Source of the DNA: VRUE01 sp963698085
GTDB lineage: Bacteria > Actinomycetota > Thermoleophilia > Solirubrobacterales > 70-9
Direction: 5' to 3'
Assembly (NCBI GenBank): GCA_963698085.1
Contig: OY969122.1
Span: forward strand, 1,116,001 to 1,180,000
DNA: 64,000 nt
The notes beneath the pieces were generated by a model. It made no database searches. It was not told where the DNA came from and saw nothing but the letters and a program-made list of their open reading frames with translations. The stretch's first letter is position 1; every line of letters starts with the position of its first letter. A program made the translations under genes and the position numbers. Below are positions 27,402-35,165 of this stretch, piece by piece.

Positions 27402-29053
27402 GCGCCTCGTTCAAGAGTCATGCGCGCCTGGCGGGCTTCCTAGTCACTGCCGCACTGATCCTGGCGGTGGTCGCACCGGCGGCGCTCGCGGAAGGAACGA
27501 TCGCGCCGGTGCCCTCGACGCCGAGCACCGGAGACACGGCGGCGAGCCAAACCGAAGCGCCGGCACCTCAGCCCACTGTGCGCCAAGGGGACACGCTCGA
27601 AGCACCTCCCGCTGAACCAGCGCCCGCGCCGAAGACGAACCACGGCGGCGGGGTGGCGGCGAAGCCGGAGGCTCAAGCGGCACCCGAACCGGAGCCGGGC
27701 GAAGAGGGCGCAACCGAAGTCCCCGCCGCGCCGCCTTCGTTCTCGGTTCCCCTCCTCCCCGGCTCGAGCTGCGCGCCGTCTGGCGTGCCCGCGGTGCTGG
27801 TGCCGATCTACCAGCGTGCTGCCGCCGCCTATGGCCTCGGCCCCCAGGGGCCTAGCGTCCTCGCCGCGATCAACGGCATCGAGACCGCTTTCGGCACCAA
27901 CCTCAACGTCTCCTCGGCCGGCGCGGTCGGCTGGATGCAGTTCATGCCGGAAACCTGGGCCGGCTACGGGGTCGACGCCAACGGTGACGGGGTCGCGGAT
28001 CCCTACGACCCCGAGGACGCGATCCACGCCGCCGCCAACTATTTGCGCGCCTCCGGTGCGCCAGCCGACTGGTACAACGCCGTCTTCGCCTACAACCACG
28101 CCGACTGGTACGTCGCCGAGGTGCTCGCCAACGCCCAGTGCTACGGGCAGCTGAACGGGGCGGTCTCCGGGGTCTTCGAAGTGACGCCGAAGCTCAAGGT
28201 GCTGAGCTGCAACACGGCGAAGGCGTGGCGCAAAAAGGTGCCGACCACTTATCTCAATGCCTTCGAGGAAGCCGCCGCCCGTTACGACCTCGGCCGCCGC
28301 GGCGTCTGGGGGCTGGCCGCGGTTGCCCGGCTCGAGTCGAACTTCGGTCGCGGCATGTCGAAAGCCGAGCTGCGCCGCCACGGCGCACTCGGCCTGGTCG
28401 GCGTGGAGTGGCAGCGCTTCGCCGTCGACGGCGACGGCGACGGCCGCATCCGCCACGCGGATCCCAGCGACTCCGCCGCGACGCTGGCGCGGCTGATCTG
28501 GTCAGAGGGTGGCCTGCGGGCGGGCCTCTTCGAGCACAACCACGCCAAGTGGTACGTCGACGCCGTCCTCGCCGAGGCCGATCGGATCGAAGGCAAATGC
28601 CAGACGAGCACAGTCGACTGGGCGCTGGCCCTGCCCAACGCGGTGCTGGCGCCGATCAACTGGGAGAACCTGAGCTTTACCAACGAGTCGCAGAAAGCCG
28701 ACCTCGAGGGCGGCGCGATCGACCCGCGCATCGTCGGCCTGATCGGCGCGATCACCCAGTCCCACCAGGTCACGATCTCCTCGCTTCGCTCCGACCACTC
28801 GATGTACACGGCCTCGGGTGGCGTCTCCAACCATTACTACGGGCGGGCGATGGACATCGCCGCGGTCGATGGCGTCTCCTGCACCGATACGGCCCCAACT
28901 TCCCCTTGTGGCGAGCTTGCCACCACGCTTGCTTCGCTACCGGCCCCTGCGATGCCCACGGAGCTCATCTACTGCTACGACGTCGACGGTCCGGGCCCGG
29001 CTTTCGCTCGCAGCGACCACTGCGATCACGTGCACGCCGGCTACGACGGCTAA
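27398..29053 (+). CDS. secreted lytic transglycosylase with two SLT-like repeats and an M15-like C-terminal domain
   Basis: 551 residues: signal peptide (about 7-32), a 90-residue Pro/Ala/Glu linker, then SLT domain 1 (IETAFGTNLNVSSAGAVGWMQFMPETW, calcium-loop-like DANGDGVADPYD, FAYNHADWYV). A second, degenerate copy follows (LESNFGRGMSKAELRRHGALGLVGVEWQRF, DGDGDGRIRHAD, FEHNHAKWYV). The C-terminal 130 residues contain SNHYYGRAMDIA and HCDHVHAGY, the metal-binding pattern of VanY/D-Ala-D-Ala carboxypeptidase-like M15 domains. It should cut both glycan and peptide in the wall. It is coupled to the VirB8-like gene, and the pair parallels the ICE pair at 53535-55035. Confidence 0.82.
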   Translation: MSASFKSHARLAGFLVTAALILAVVAPAALAEGTIAPVPSTPSTGDTAASQTEAPAPQPTVRQGDTLEAPPAEPAPAPKTNHGGGVAAKPEAQAAPEPEPGEEGATEVPAAPPSFSVPLLPGSSCAPSGVPAVLVPIYQRAAAAYGLGPQGPSVLAAINGIETAFGTNLNVSSAGAVGWMQFMPETWAGYGVDANGDGVADPYDPEDAIHAAANYLRASGAPADWYNAVFAYNHADWYVAEVLANAQCYGQLNGAVSGVFEVTPKLKVLSCNTAKAWRKKVPTTYLNAFEEAAARYDLGRRGVWGLAAVARLESNFGRGMSKAELRRHGALGLVGVEWQRFAVDGDGDGRIRHADPSDSAATLARLIWSEGGLRAGLFEHNHAKWYVDAVLAEADRIEGKCQTSTVDWALALPNAVLAPINWENLSFTNESQKADLEGGAIDPRIVGLIGAITQSHQVTISSLRSDHSMYTASGGVSNHYYGRAMDIAAVDGVSCTDTAPTSPCGELATTLASLPAPAMPTELIYCYDVDGPGPAFARSDHCDHVHAGYDG

Positions 29054-29070
29054 GCGGGCGCCTCGCGAAA

Positions 29071-29189
29071 GGGGGTTGGGGTGTCCCTCCGGCGCAGCGG
29101 CGTCCTCTTTTTCGCCCCACCCGCGATCTCAGACGGCCGTGTGGTCTGAGGCGAAAAACCCAGCAAGCGGGAGGGACACCCCGACCCCC
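29071..29189. repeat. 119-bp hairpin repeat, copy A
   Basis: Terminal arms of 19 bp (29071-29089 with 29171-29189, one T/C mismatch) and inner pairing (CTCTTTTTCGCC with GGCGAAAAACC, CTCAGAC with GTCTGAG) fold the whole element. It is closely similar to copy B at 35011-35129 and has exactly the same length. It lies between the transglycosylase stop and the promoter of the GYD gene. No coding capacity. Confidence 0.8.
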
Positions 29190-29245
29190 TTCCCCAACCG
29201 GCACGATTAACGTAGGCTCGAATCCCCCGCCGAGAGGAGATAACG

Positions 29246-29527
29246 ATGCCTACTTACGTGATGCTGACCAACTTGACCGCCGAGGGTGTGCGAACGCTTA
29301 AGAACAACCCCGGTCGCGTAGCTGAGGTAAATAAGGAGGTCGAACAGATTGGAGCCAAAGTCCAAGCGCAGTACGCGACCTTGGGGCAGTACGACTTCGT
29401 GACGATTGTTGAGGCTCCTGATGAGAAGACGATGGCCAAGGTTTCCGTGGAGCTTGGGTCGCGCGGGACTATGACCAGCCAGACGCTTACTGCGATGCCG
29501 GCGGACGTGCTGGCCAGCTCGCTCTAG
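29246..29527 (+). CDS. GYD-domain protein
   Basis: A 93-residue member of the GYD domain family, small ferredoxin-like-fold proteins of unknown function common in actinobacteria and archaea. The name-giving motif appears as LGQYDFVTIVEAPD (about 46-59), and PTYVMLTNLTAEG is the usual N-terminus. GAGAGGAG precedes the ATG, and TAGGCT (29213-29218) is a possible -10. It lies 9 bp before purD and may be cotranscribed with it. A role in purine synthesis is not suggested by the family. Confidence 0.85.
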   Translation: MPTYVMLTNLTAEGVRTLKNNPGRVAEVNKEVEQIGAKVQAQYATLGQYDFVTIVEAPDEKTMAKVSVELGSRGTMTSQTLTAMPADVLASSL

Positions 29528-29536
29528 GTCACGCGC

Positions 29537-30811
29537 TTGAGAGTTCTGGTCGTAGGAGGGGGCGGGCGGGAGCACGCGATGGTGCGAGCGCTTGCTCGCT
29601 CCCGCCACTCTCCTGAGCTGCTCTGTGCTCCTGGCAATGCTGGGATCGCTGCTGATGCTGAGTGCTTGCCGGAGGTAGGGGTCGGCGATGTGGAGGCGAT
29701 CGTCGCTGCGGCGCGGGAACGGGCGGTCGACCTGGTCGTGGTCGGACCGGAGGCGCCGCTGGTCGCCGGGCTGGTGGATGCCCTGGAGCAGGCCGGGATC
29801 GCCGCCTTCGGGCCGAGCGCCGCGGCGGCCGAGCTGGAGGGATCGAAGGCCTTCGCCAAGCAGCTGATGAAGGAGGCTGGAGTTCCGACCGCCTCCCATG
29901 TCCTCCTGCGCAGCCGCGAGGAGGCGCTCGAGCACCTTGCCCGTGCCTCATACCCGACGGTGCTCAAGGCCGATGGCCTGGCGGCGGGCAAGGGCGTGAT
30001 CATCTGCGACTCCGAAGCCTCGGCACGCGGCGCGATTGAGATCTTCTTCGGCGAGCGGCGCTTTGGCGACACGACCGTGGTGCTGGAGGAGTTCCTCGAG
30101 GGCGAAGAGCTCTCGCTGCTCGCCCTCTGCGACGGCGAGAACGTCGTGCCGCTGGCGCCGGCGCAGGACTACAAGCGGATCTTCGACGGCGATGAGGGGC
30201 CGAACACCGGCGGCATGGGCAGCTACTCGCCGGTGCCCGGCTTCGGCACAGTCGAGGTCGAGGAGATCGTCGACGCCGTGCACCGACCCGTCGTCGCCGC
30301 AATGGCGGCGCGCGGAATCCCCTTCCACGGCGTCCTCTACGCCGGCCTGATGGTTGGAACGGAGGGCCCGAAGGTGCTCGAGTTCAACACCCGCTTCGGC
30401 GATCCCGAGACGCAGGCTGTGCTGCCGCGCCTGCGCTCCGACCTGCTCGACCTCTGCCTAGCGGCGCGCGAGGCAGGCGGCCTGGCGTGCGCCGAGGCAG
30501 AGTTCGGCGGGGACTGGGCGGTGACCCTGGTGCTGGCCTCCGCCGGCTATCCGGAGTCGTCCTCCAAGGGCGATGCGATCAGTGGTCTCGACGCGGCGGC
30601 GGAGCTGGCCGAGGTGACGCACGCCGGCACGGCCGAGCGTGGCGGCGAGATCGTTACCGCGGGCGGCCGCGTGCTCAACCTGACGGCGCTCGCGCCGACC
30701 CCCGCCGCGGCGCGCGATCGTGCGTACGATGCGGCCAGTCGGATCTCCTTCGACGGAATGCAGATCCGCTCCGACATCGCCGCCCGCGCGGTCGAGCGGG
30801 TACCCAGTTGA
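29537..30811 (+). CDS. purD: phosphoribosylamine-glycine ligase
   Basis: GAR synthetase, second step of de novo purine synthesis. 424 residues with ATP-grasp architecture: RVLVVGGGGREHAMVRAL at the start, the PEAPLVAGLVDALE region, GPSAAAAELEGSKAFAK, LKADGLAAGKGVIIC (about 142), the metal-binding EFNTRFGDPETQ (about 275) and a C-terminal sandwich domain. TTG start at 29537. It begins the series purD-purE-purB on this strand. Confidence 0.96.
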   Translation: MRVLVVGGGGREHAMVRALARSRHSPELLCAPGNAGIAADAECLPEVGVGDVEAIVAAARERAVDLVVVGPEAPLVAGLVDALEQAGIAAFGPSAAAAELEGSKAFAKQLMKEAGVPTASHVLLRSREEALEHLARASYPTVLKADGLAAGKGVIICDSEASARGAIEIFFGERRFGDTTVVLEEFLEGEELSLLALCDGENVVPLAPAQDYKRIFDGDEGPNTGGMGSYSPVPGFGTVEVEEIVDAVHRPVVAAMAARGIPFHGVLYAGLMVGTEGPKVLEFNTRFGDPETQAVLPRLRSDLLDLCLAAREAGGLACAEAEFGGDWAVTLVLASAGYPESSSKGDAISGLDAAAELAEVTHAGTAERGGEIVTAGGRVLNLTALAPTPAAARDRAYDAASRISFDGMQIRSDIAARAVERVPS

Positions 30812-30833
30812 CGACGACCAACGAGAGGAAGGG

Positions 30834-31316
30834 ATGAGCGAGATCTCAGAGGAGCCGCAGCCGGCCGCGCCGGCCACGATGCCCGAGGTGGAGGAGGCGT
30901 TCGAGGAGATCGACGTCGACGAGCCCCACGTCGGGATCATCATGGGCTCGAAGAGTGACAAGCCCAAGATGCAGCCCGCCGGGACCGCGTTGCAGGAAGC
31001 CGGCATCCGCTACGAGGTGCGGGTGATGAGCGCCCACCGCGACCCCGAGCTGGTCCGCGAGTACTGCCACAGCGCCCGCATGCGGGGCTTGAGGGTGCTC
31101 ATCGCCGGCGCCGGGATGTCGGCAGCTCTGCCCGGGGTCGCCGCTGCACATACCGACCTGCCGGTGATCGGAGTGCCGATCCTCGGCAAGAGCCTCGGCG
31201 GCCTCGACGCCCTGCTCTCGGCGGTGCAGATGCCCCCCGGCGTGCCGGTGGCGTGCGTCGCCGTGGACGGGGCGAAGAATGCAGGCCTGCTCGCGATCCG
31301 GATCATCAACTGCTAG
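30834..31316 (+). CDS. purE: N5-carboxyaminoimidazole ribonucleotide mutase
   Basis: PurE moves the carboxylate of N5-CAIR to give CAIR. The 160 residues begin with a 33-residue acidic extension; the core then shows VGIIMGSKSD (about 37-46), MSAHRDP (about 66-72), IAGAGMSAALPGVAAA and PVIGVPI. This is the class I pattern, which normally needs a PurK partner; no purK is visible in the window. The ATG at 30834 follows GAGAGGAAGGG. It sits 22 bp after purD and 10 bp before purB. Confidence 0.93.
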   Translation: MSEISEEPQPAAPATMPEVEEAFEEIDVDEPHVGIIMGSKSDKPKMQPAGTALQEAGIRYEVRVMSAHRDPELVREYCHSARMRGLRVLIAGAGMSAALPGVAAAHTDLPVIGVPILGKSLGGLDALLSAVQMPPGVPVACVAVDGAKNAGLLAIRIINC

Positions 31317-31326
31317 CCGCCGGCGA

Positions 31327-32610
31327 ATGATCTCCCGCTACACCCGTCCCGAGATCGGCGAGGTCTGGTCCGGGCAGCGCAAGCTCGAGTGCTGGCTCGA
31401 GGTCGAGCTGGCGGCAACCGAGGCGTGGGCCGAGGAGGGCGTCGTGCCGGCCGAAGCGGCGGAGGCGGCCCGTGCCAACGCCGCCTTCACGGTCGAGGCG
31501 GTGGCCGAGCGCGAGCGCGTCACCGACCACGACGTAGCCGCCTTTGTCGATGTCGTCGCCCAGTCCGTCGGTGAGCACGGGCGCTGGGTCCACTACGGCC
31601 TCACCTCCTCCGACGTGCTCGACACGGCGCTGGCGCTGCAGCTGCAAGCGGCCGGCGAGATCGTCCTCGCCTCGGCGCGCGCCTACCGCGACGCCTTGAT
31701 CGAGCGGGCGCTGGAGCATCGCGACACGCTCTGCGTCGGCCGCACCCACGGCGTCCACGCCGAGCCCACTACCTTCGGCCTGCGCTTGGCGGGCTTCGCC
31801 TTCGAGGCCGACCGCAACCTCGGCCGCCTCAGCGATGCCTTCGAGCAGCTGCGCTTCGGCAAGCTCTCCGGCGCGGTCGGCACCTACGCCTCGGTGCCGC
31901 CGGCGGTCGAGGCGCGGGTGATGGAGCGGCTGGGACTGCAACGCGAGGATGTCGCCACCCAGGTCGTGCCGCGCGATCGCCACGCGGTGCTGACCTCGCG
32001 CATCGCGATCGCCGGCGCTGGCCTCGAGCGCTTCGCGACCGAGGTCCGCAACCTGCAACGCACCGAGGTGCGCGAGGTCGAGGAGCCGTTCGGCGCTGGC
32101 CAGAAGGGCTCCTCGGCGATGCCGCACAAGCGCAACCCGATCCGCACCGAGCGGATCACCGGCCTCGCCCGGGTGCTGCGCGGCTACGCGCAAACCGGCT
32201 TGGAGAACGTCGCCCTCTGGCACGAGCGCGACATCTCCCACTCCGGCGCCGAGCGAGTGATCCTGCCCGACGCGACGATCGGCCTCGACTACATGCAGGA
32301 CCTGGCGGCGAAGGTCGCGGCGGAGATGACGATTCGCACCGAGCGGATGAAGGAGAACCTCGAGCTGACCCACGGCGCCCTCTTCAGCCAGCGCGCCCTG
32401 ACCGCTCTGGTCGAGTCCGGCCTCACTCGCGACGACGCCTACCGCATGGTCCAGGAGAACGCCCAGCGCGCCTGGGACACCGGCACCCACTTCCGCGAGC
32501 TCCTCGCCGAGGCGGCACCGGACCTCGACCTCGACGCCGTCTTCGACTACGACGCCTACCTCGGCCACGTGCCGACGATCTTCGAACGCCTCGAAGCGCT
32601 GCGGGATTGA
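31327..32610 (+). CDS. purB: adenylosuccinate lyase
   Basis: Acts twice in purine synthesis (SAICAR to AICAR, adenylosuccinate to AMP). The 427 residues start ISRYTRPEIGEVWS. Conserved regions: YGLTSSDVLDTA with the catalytic-region TS, GRTHGVHAEPTTFG with the general acid histidine, and the signature loop GSSAMPHKRNP (about 261-271). ATG at 31327 is 10 bp after purE. It is the last of the purD-E-B block before the VapBC genes on the other strand. Confidence 0.96.
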   Translation: MISRYTRPEIGEVWSGQRKLECWLEVELAATEAWAEEGVVPAEAAEAARANAAFTVEAVAERERVTDHDVAAFVDVVAQSVGEHGRWVHYGLTSSDVLDTALALQLQAAGEIVLASARAYRDALIERALEHRDTLCVGRTHGVHAEPTTFGLRLAGFAFEADRNLGRLSDAFEQLRFGKLSGAVGTYASVPPAVEARVMERLGLQREDVATQVVPRDRHAVLTSRIAIAGAGLERFATEVRNLQRTEVREVEEPFGAGQKGSSAMPHKRNPIRTERITGLARVLRGYAQTGLENVALWHERDISHSGAERVILPDATIGLDYMQDLAAKVAAEMTIRTERMKENLELTHGALFSQRALTALVESGLTRDDAYRMVQENAQRAWDTGTHFRELLAEAAPDLDLDAVFDYDAYLGHVPTIFERLEALRD

Positions 32611-32634
32611 GCAAGGTCGACGAGCGCAGTGCTC

Positions 32635-33045
32635 TCAGACCTCGACAACGGTTAAGCCCATCACCCCCGAGAGGGCGTAGTAGTCGTGATCCTGGGTGAT
32701 CACGGGAATTTCGTGAGCGGCGGCCGTCGCGGCTATCCAGACGTCGTTCACGCTGACGGCGCGGTCGGAGGCCGATAGGTAAGCCCGCATTCCAGCCCAA
32801 GCTCGGGCTACCTCGTCTTCGACTGGCATAACCACGGTCCTGCTGACTCCTTCAAGCGTGACGAGGCGACGATCTCGGCTCGCGATGTCTGGCGCGGCCA
32901 GTACCCCCGCGCGAAGCTCGCCGATGGTGACGATAGAGATCGCGGCGCCTTCGGGAAGCGCCTCCTCTCGCAGGGGACGGCCCTGCTCGACGGCAACCAG
33001 CACAGAGGTGTCGAGCAGCCCAACCCGAACGCGATTGGCGCTCAC
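32635..33045 (-). CDS. vapC: VapC-family PIN-domain ribonuclease toxin
   Basis: A 136-residue PIN domain. Acidic metal-site residues: Asp in GLLDTSVLVAVE (about 12), Glu in TIGELRAGVL (about 43), Asp in SVNDVWIAATAA (about 100) and Asp in VITQDHDYY (about 118). It would cleave RNA, classically initiator tRNA or rRNA loops. Its start overlaps the antitoxin stop by 4 bp. It is convergent with purB, filling the gap between two purine blocks. Confidence 0.9.
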   Translation of the reverse strand: MSANRVRVGLLDTSVLVAVEQGRPLREEALPEGAAISIVTIGELRAGVLAAPDIASRDRRLVTLEGVSRTVVMPVEDEVARAWAGMRAYLSASDRAVSVNDVWIAATAAAHEIPVITQDHDYYALSGVMGLTVVEV

Positions 33046-33302
33046 GGAATCGGGCCTAGATCGTCGGTCGTTTCACCGGTCAGCTTGTCGAGGTCGGCAC
33101 GAAACGTTGGGTCAGTGTCCGCAATCTTGCGGATTGCGATGACCTCCGAAGGCGTAAGCCAGCGGGGGGCGTCGGGGCGGTGCGGCACCAAGTCGGCGAC
33201 CGGCTTGCCGCGCACGGTGATCACGACCGTCTCCCCCGCTTCTACCTTTCGCAGGACGCCGGCGGTGTCGTTCCTCAGTTCCCTGGTCGCGACTTCTACC
33301 AT
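33042..33302 (-). CDS. vapB: Phd/YefM-type antitoxin (VapB)
   Basis: An 86-residue antitoxin. The N-terminal DNA-binding domain of the Phd/YefM kind reads MVEVATRELRNDTAGVLRKVEAGETVVITVRGKPVADLVP (1-40). The acidic C-terminus (about 55-86) would wrap the toxin. A perfect 8-bp-arm palindrome lies directly upstream of the start codon. No Shine-Dalgarno site is visible, so it is probably leaderless. Confidence 0.88.
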   Translation of the reverse strand: MVEVATRELRNDTAGVLRKVEAGETVVITVRGKPVADLVPHRPDAPRWLTPSEVIAIRKIADTDPTFRADLDKLTGETTDDLGPIP

Positions 33303-33322
33303 GGTGCTACAAGCGTAGCACC
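33303..33322. promoter_or_regulatory. vapBC operator palindrome
   Basis: GGTGCTAC (33303-33310) and GTAGCACC (33315-33322) form a perfect palindrome with a 4-base centre, touching the vapB start codon. Its position over the probable transcription start fits autorepression by the VapBC complex. Confidence 0.55.
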
Positions 33323-33344
33323 GTGTATCGAGGCGGCGAGCGGC

Positions 33345-33357
33345 TAGGGTTCGCGCC
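33345..33357 (+). promoter_or_regulatory. leaderless promoter TAGGGT-N7-GTG
   Basis: TAGGGT (33345-33350) is followed by exactly seven bases and the GTG start at 33358, with no ribosome binding site. The same box and spacing precede nth (15835), and TAGCAT-N7-GTG precedes purC. Confidence 0.5.
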
Positions 33358-33657
33358 GTGATCCTCTACACCTGCGGGCAGAAGAAACGAGGGCCGGGGT
33401 TCGCGCATCCGTGCGCGAAGGCGGCGAAGGCCCTCGACGCTGCCGGGTACCAGTACGAGTTGAGGACGACCGGGAGCTACCGGCTGATGCCCTGGACCTG
33501 GGGCCACCGCGAGGAGGATCGCGCCGAGGTGCGGAAGCTCAGCGGTCAGAACCTGGTGCCGATCCTGGTCCTCGACGATGGCGAGGTCGTCTCCGGCTCG
33601 AGCACGATCGCCAAGTGGGCACGTGAGCACCCGATGGCTAAGAACCCGTCCCGGTAG
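33358..33657 (+). CDS. glutaredoxin/GST N-terminal-like thioredoxin-fold protein
   Basis: A 99-residue protein with the thioredoxin-fold outline of glutathione S-transferase N-terminal domains: MILYTCGQ, HPCAKAAKALDAAGYQYEL, then the cis-proline region NLVPILVLDDGEVVSGSSTIAKWA (about 66-89). The single Cys of YTCGQ and the one in HPC are candidate redox residues, but no CxxC is present. Such small proteins are annotated as glutathione S-transferase N-terminal domain-like in actinobacteria. Partner unknown. Confidence 0.75.
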   Translation: MILYTCGQKKRGPGFAHPCAKAAKALDAAGYQYELRTTGSYRLMPWTWGHREEDRAEVRKLSGQNLVPILVLDDGEVVSGSSTIAKWAREHPMAKNPSR

Positions 33658-33662
33658 GGGTT

Positions 33663-34985
33663 CTAGGCGATAGCCGGCTCGCGCGCGGGGTGGCGAGCGG
33701 CCACGATCACCGGAGTCCCAGCTTTGGGAGAGAGGGTGATGTTGCGGCGGCCGATCTTCTCCGGTCGCGGGTCGGCCTTGTGCAGCTCGCAGCGAGTCAG
33801 CACCTCGCGCAAGACGATCCGCATCTCGAACTCGGCGAAGGCGGCGCCGAGGCAGCGGCGGACGCCACCGCCGAAGGGAATCCAAGCGTAGGTGTCGGGT
33901 CCCTCCTCGAGGAACCGCTCGGGGTGGAAGGCGAACGGTTCGGGGTAGACGTCGGCGCGGGTGTGGGCAAGCCAGATCGCCGGCGTGACGTCGGTGCCGG
34001 CGGGCAGGGTGAGGCCGTCGGCTTCGAGGTCCTTGGCGAGGCGACGGCCGGCCAGCGGCACGACCGGCCGCAGACGCAGCGACTCACTGATCGTCGCCCG
34101 CAGGTAGTCGTCTTCCCCCGCTTCGAGCGACTCGCGCAGCCGCGCCAGCTCGCGCGGATGGCGCAGCAGCAGGTCGAAGGTCCAGGCGAGCGCCGTCGCC
34201 GTCGTCTCGTGGCCGGCGAGGAGGAGCGTCATCAGCTGGTCGCGCAGATCCTCGTCGCTCATCGCCCCACCGTCCTCGAAGCGGGCCTTCATCAGCAGCG
34301 AGAGGATGTCATCCCGCTCCTCCAGGTCGCGCTTGCGATGGTCGGCGATCTCCGCGTAGAGCAGCTCGTCGACGGCTTTCAGCTGCGCCTCGAATTTCGC
34401 CCAGGGCCCGCGGCCGCCGAAGCGCCGCGCCGCGAGGCCGATCAGCTGCGTGAACGGCGACGCCGTTTCCTCCAGCACCCTGGTCAGCACGACGCGCAGC
34501 TGCTCCAGCCGCGGTCCCTCGGCGACGCCGAAGACGACGCGCAGGATTACCTCCAGCGTCATCGCCTGCATGTGCGGGTGGATCGCGAACTCCTCGCCGA
34601 GCGGCCAGGAGTCGATCTCGGCGTCGACGATCTCGCTGACGATCGGCTCATACGACCGCATCCGCTCGCCATGAAAGGCCGGCAGCATCAACTTGCGGTG
34701 CGCCAAATGGTCGGAGCCCTCGATCACCAGAACCGAGCGCGGTCCGACGATCGGCGTCAGCACCACCTCCCGCCCCGGCGGCAACCCATGCGACCGCTCC
34801 GTATAGAGAGCCTTGATCGCAACCGGATCCGAGATCATCACCATAGGCCGCTCGAACGAGAGAAACTTCACGCTGAAGCTGTCCCCATACCGCTCCCGGC
34901 ACTCCTGCATGAAGGGCAGCGGCCGAAAGCTCCACCTGAGCGTCTGAATAAGCGGAGACGACTTCGGTTCGGGCGGCAGCATCAC
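33663..34985 (-). CDS. cytochrome P450
   Basis: A full-length P450 of 440 residues. Oxygen-activation helix I reads LLLAGHETTATAL (about 245), the ExxR motif is ESLRLRP (about 304), the PERF region is FHPERFLEE (about 358) and the haem-thiolate loop is FGGGVRRCLGAAFA with the ligand cysteine (about 382). It resembles CYP110-like fatty-acid or terpene hydroxylases in overall pattern. No redox partner gene is adjacent. The gene starts next to hairpin copy B and is divergent from purC. Confidence 0.93.
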   Translation of the reverse strand: MMLPPEPKSSPLIQTLRWSFRPLPFMQECRERYGDSFSVKFLSFERPMVMISDPVAIKALYTERSHGLPPGREVVLTPIVGPRSVLVIEGSDHLAHRKLMLPAFHGERMRSYEPIVSEIVDAEIDSWPLGEEFAIHPHMQAMTLEVILRVVFGVAEGPRLEQLRVVLTRVLEETASPFTQLIGLAARRFGGRGPWAKFEAQLKAVDELLYAEIADHRKRDLEERDDILSLLMKARFEDGGAMSDEDLRDQLMTLLLAGHETTATALAWTFDLLLRHPRELARLRESLEAGEDDYLRATISESLRLRPVVPLAGRRLAKDLEADGLTLPAGTDVTPAIWLAHTRADVYPEPFAFHPERFLEEGPDTYAWIPFGGGVRRCLGAAFAEFEMRIVLREVLTRCELHKADPRPEKIGRRNITLSPKAGTPVIVAARHPAREPAIA

Positions 34986-35010
34986 CGAAGCATCGCAGAC
35001 GCCGGAGTAG

Positions 35011-35129
35011 AGGGGTCAGGGTGTCCCTCTCGCGCAGCGGCGTCCTCTTTTTCGCCCCACCCACAACCTCGGACGGCCGCAAACTCCGAGGCGAAAAACC
35101 CAGCAAGCGGGAGGGACACCCTGACCCCT
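35011..35129. repeat. 119-bp hairpin repeat, copy B
   Basis: Perfect 19-bp terminal arms (AGGGGTCAGGGTGTCCCTC at 35011-35029 and its complement at 35111-35129). It shares the central body and total length with copy A at 29071. Arm and stem-tip differences between copies are compensatory (CTCAGA/TCTGAG versus CTCGGA/TCCGAG). It lies between two divergent gene starts, so it is not a simple terminator. Confidence 0.8.
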
Positions 35130-35152
35130 CCCCACCCCGCCTCCGCCCCCGC

Positions 35153-35165
35153 TAGCATCGCGTTT
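35153..35165 (+). promoter_or_regulatory. leaderless purC promoter
   Basis: TAGCAT (35153-35158) followed by seven bases and GTG 35166, without a Shine-Dalgarno sequence. Same geometry as the promoters of nth and the gene at 33358. Confidence 0.5.

Noticed and set aside
29054..29245. Hairpin copy A as a plain rho-independent terminator of the transglycosylase gene
   Set aside because: The near-identical copy B lies between divergent gene starts, where a terminator is not needed, so a repeat-element origin is preferred.
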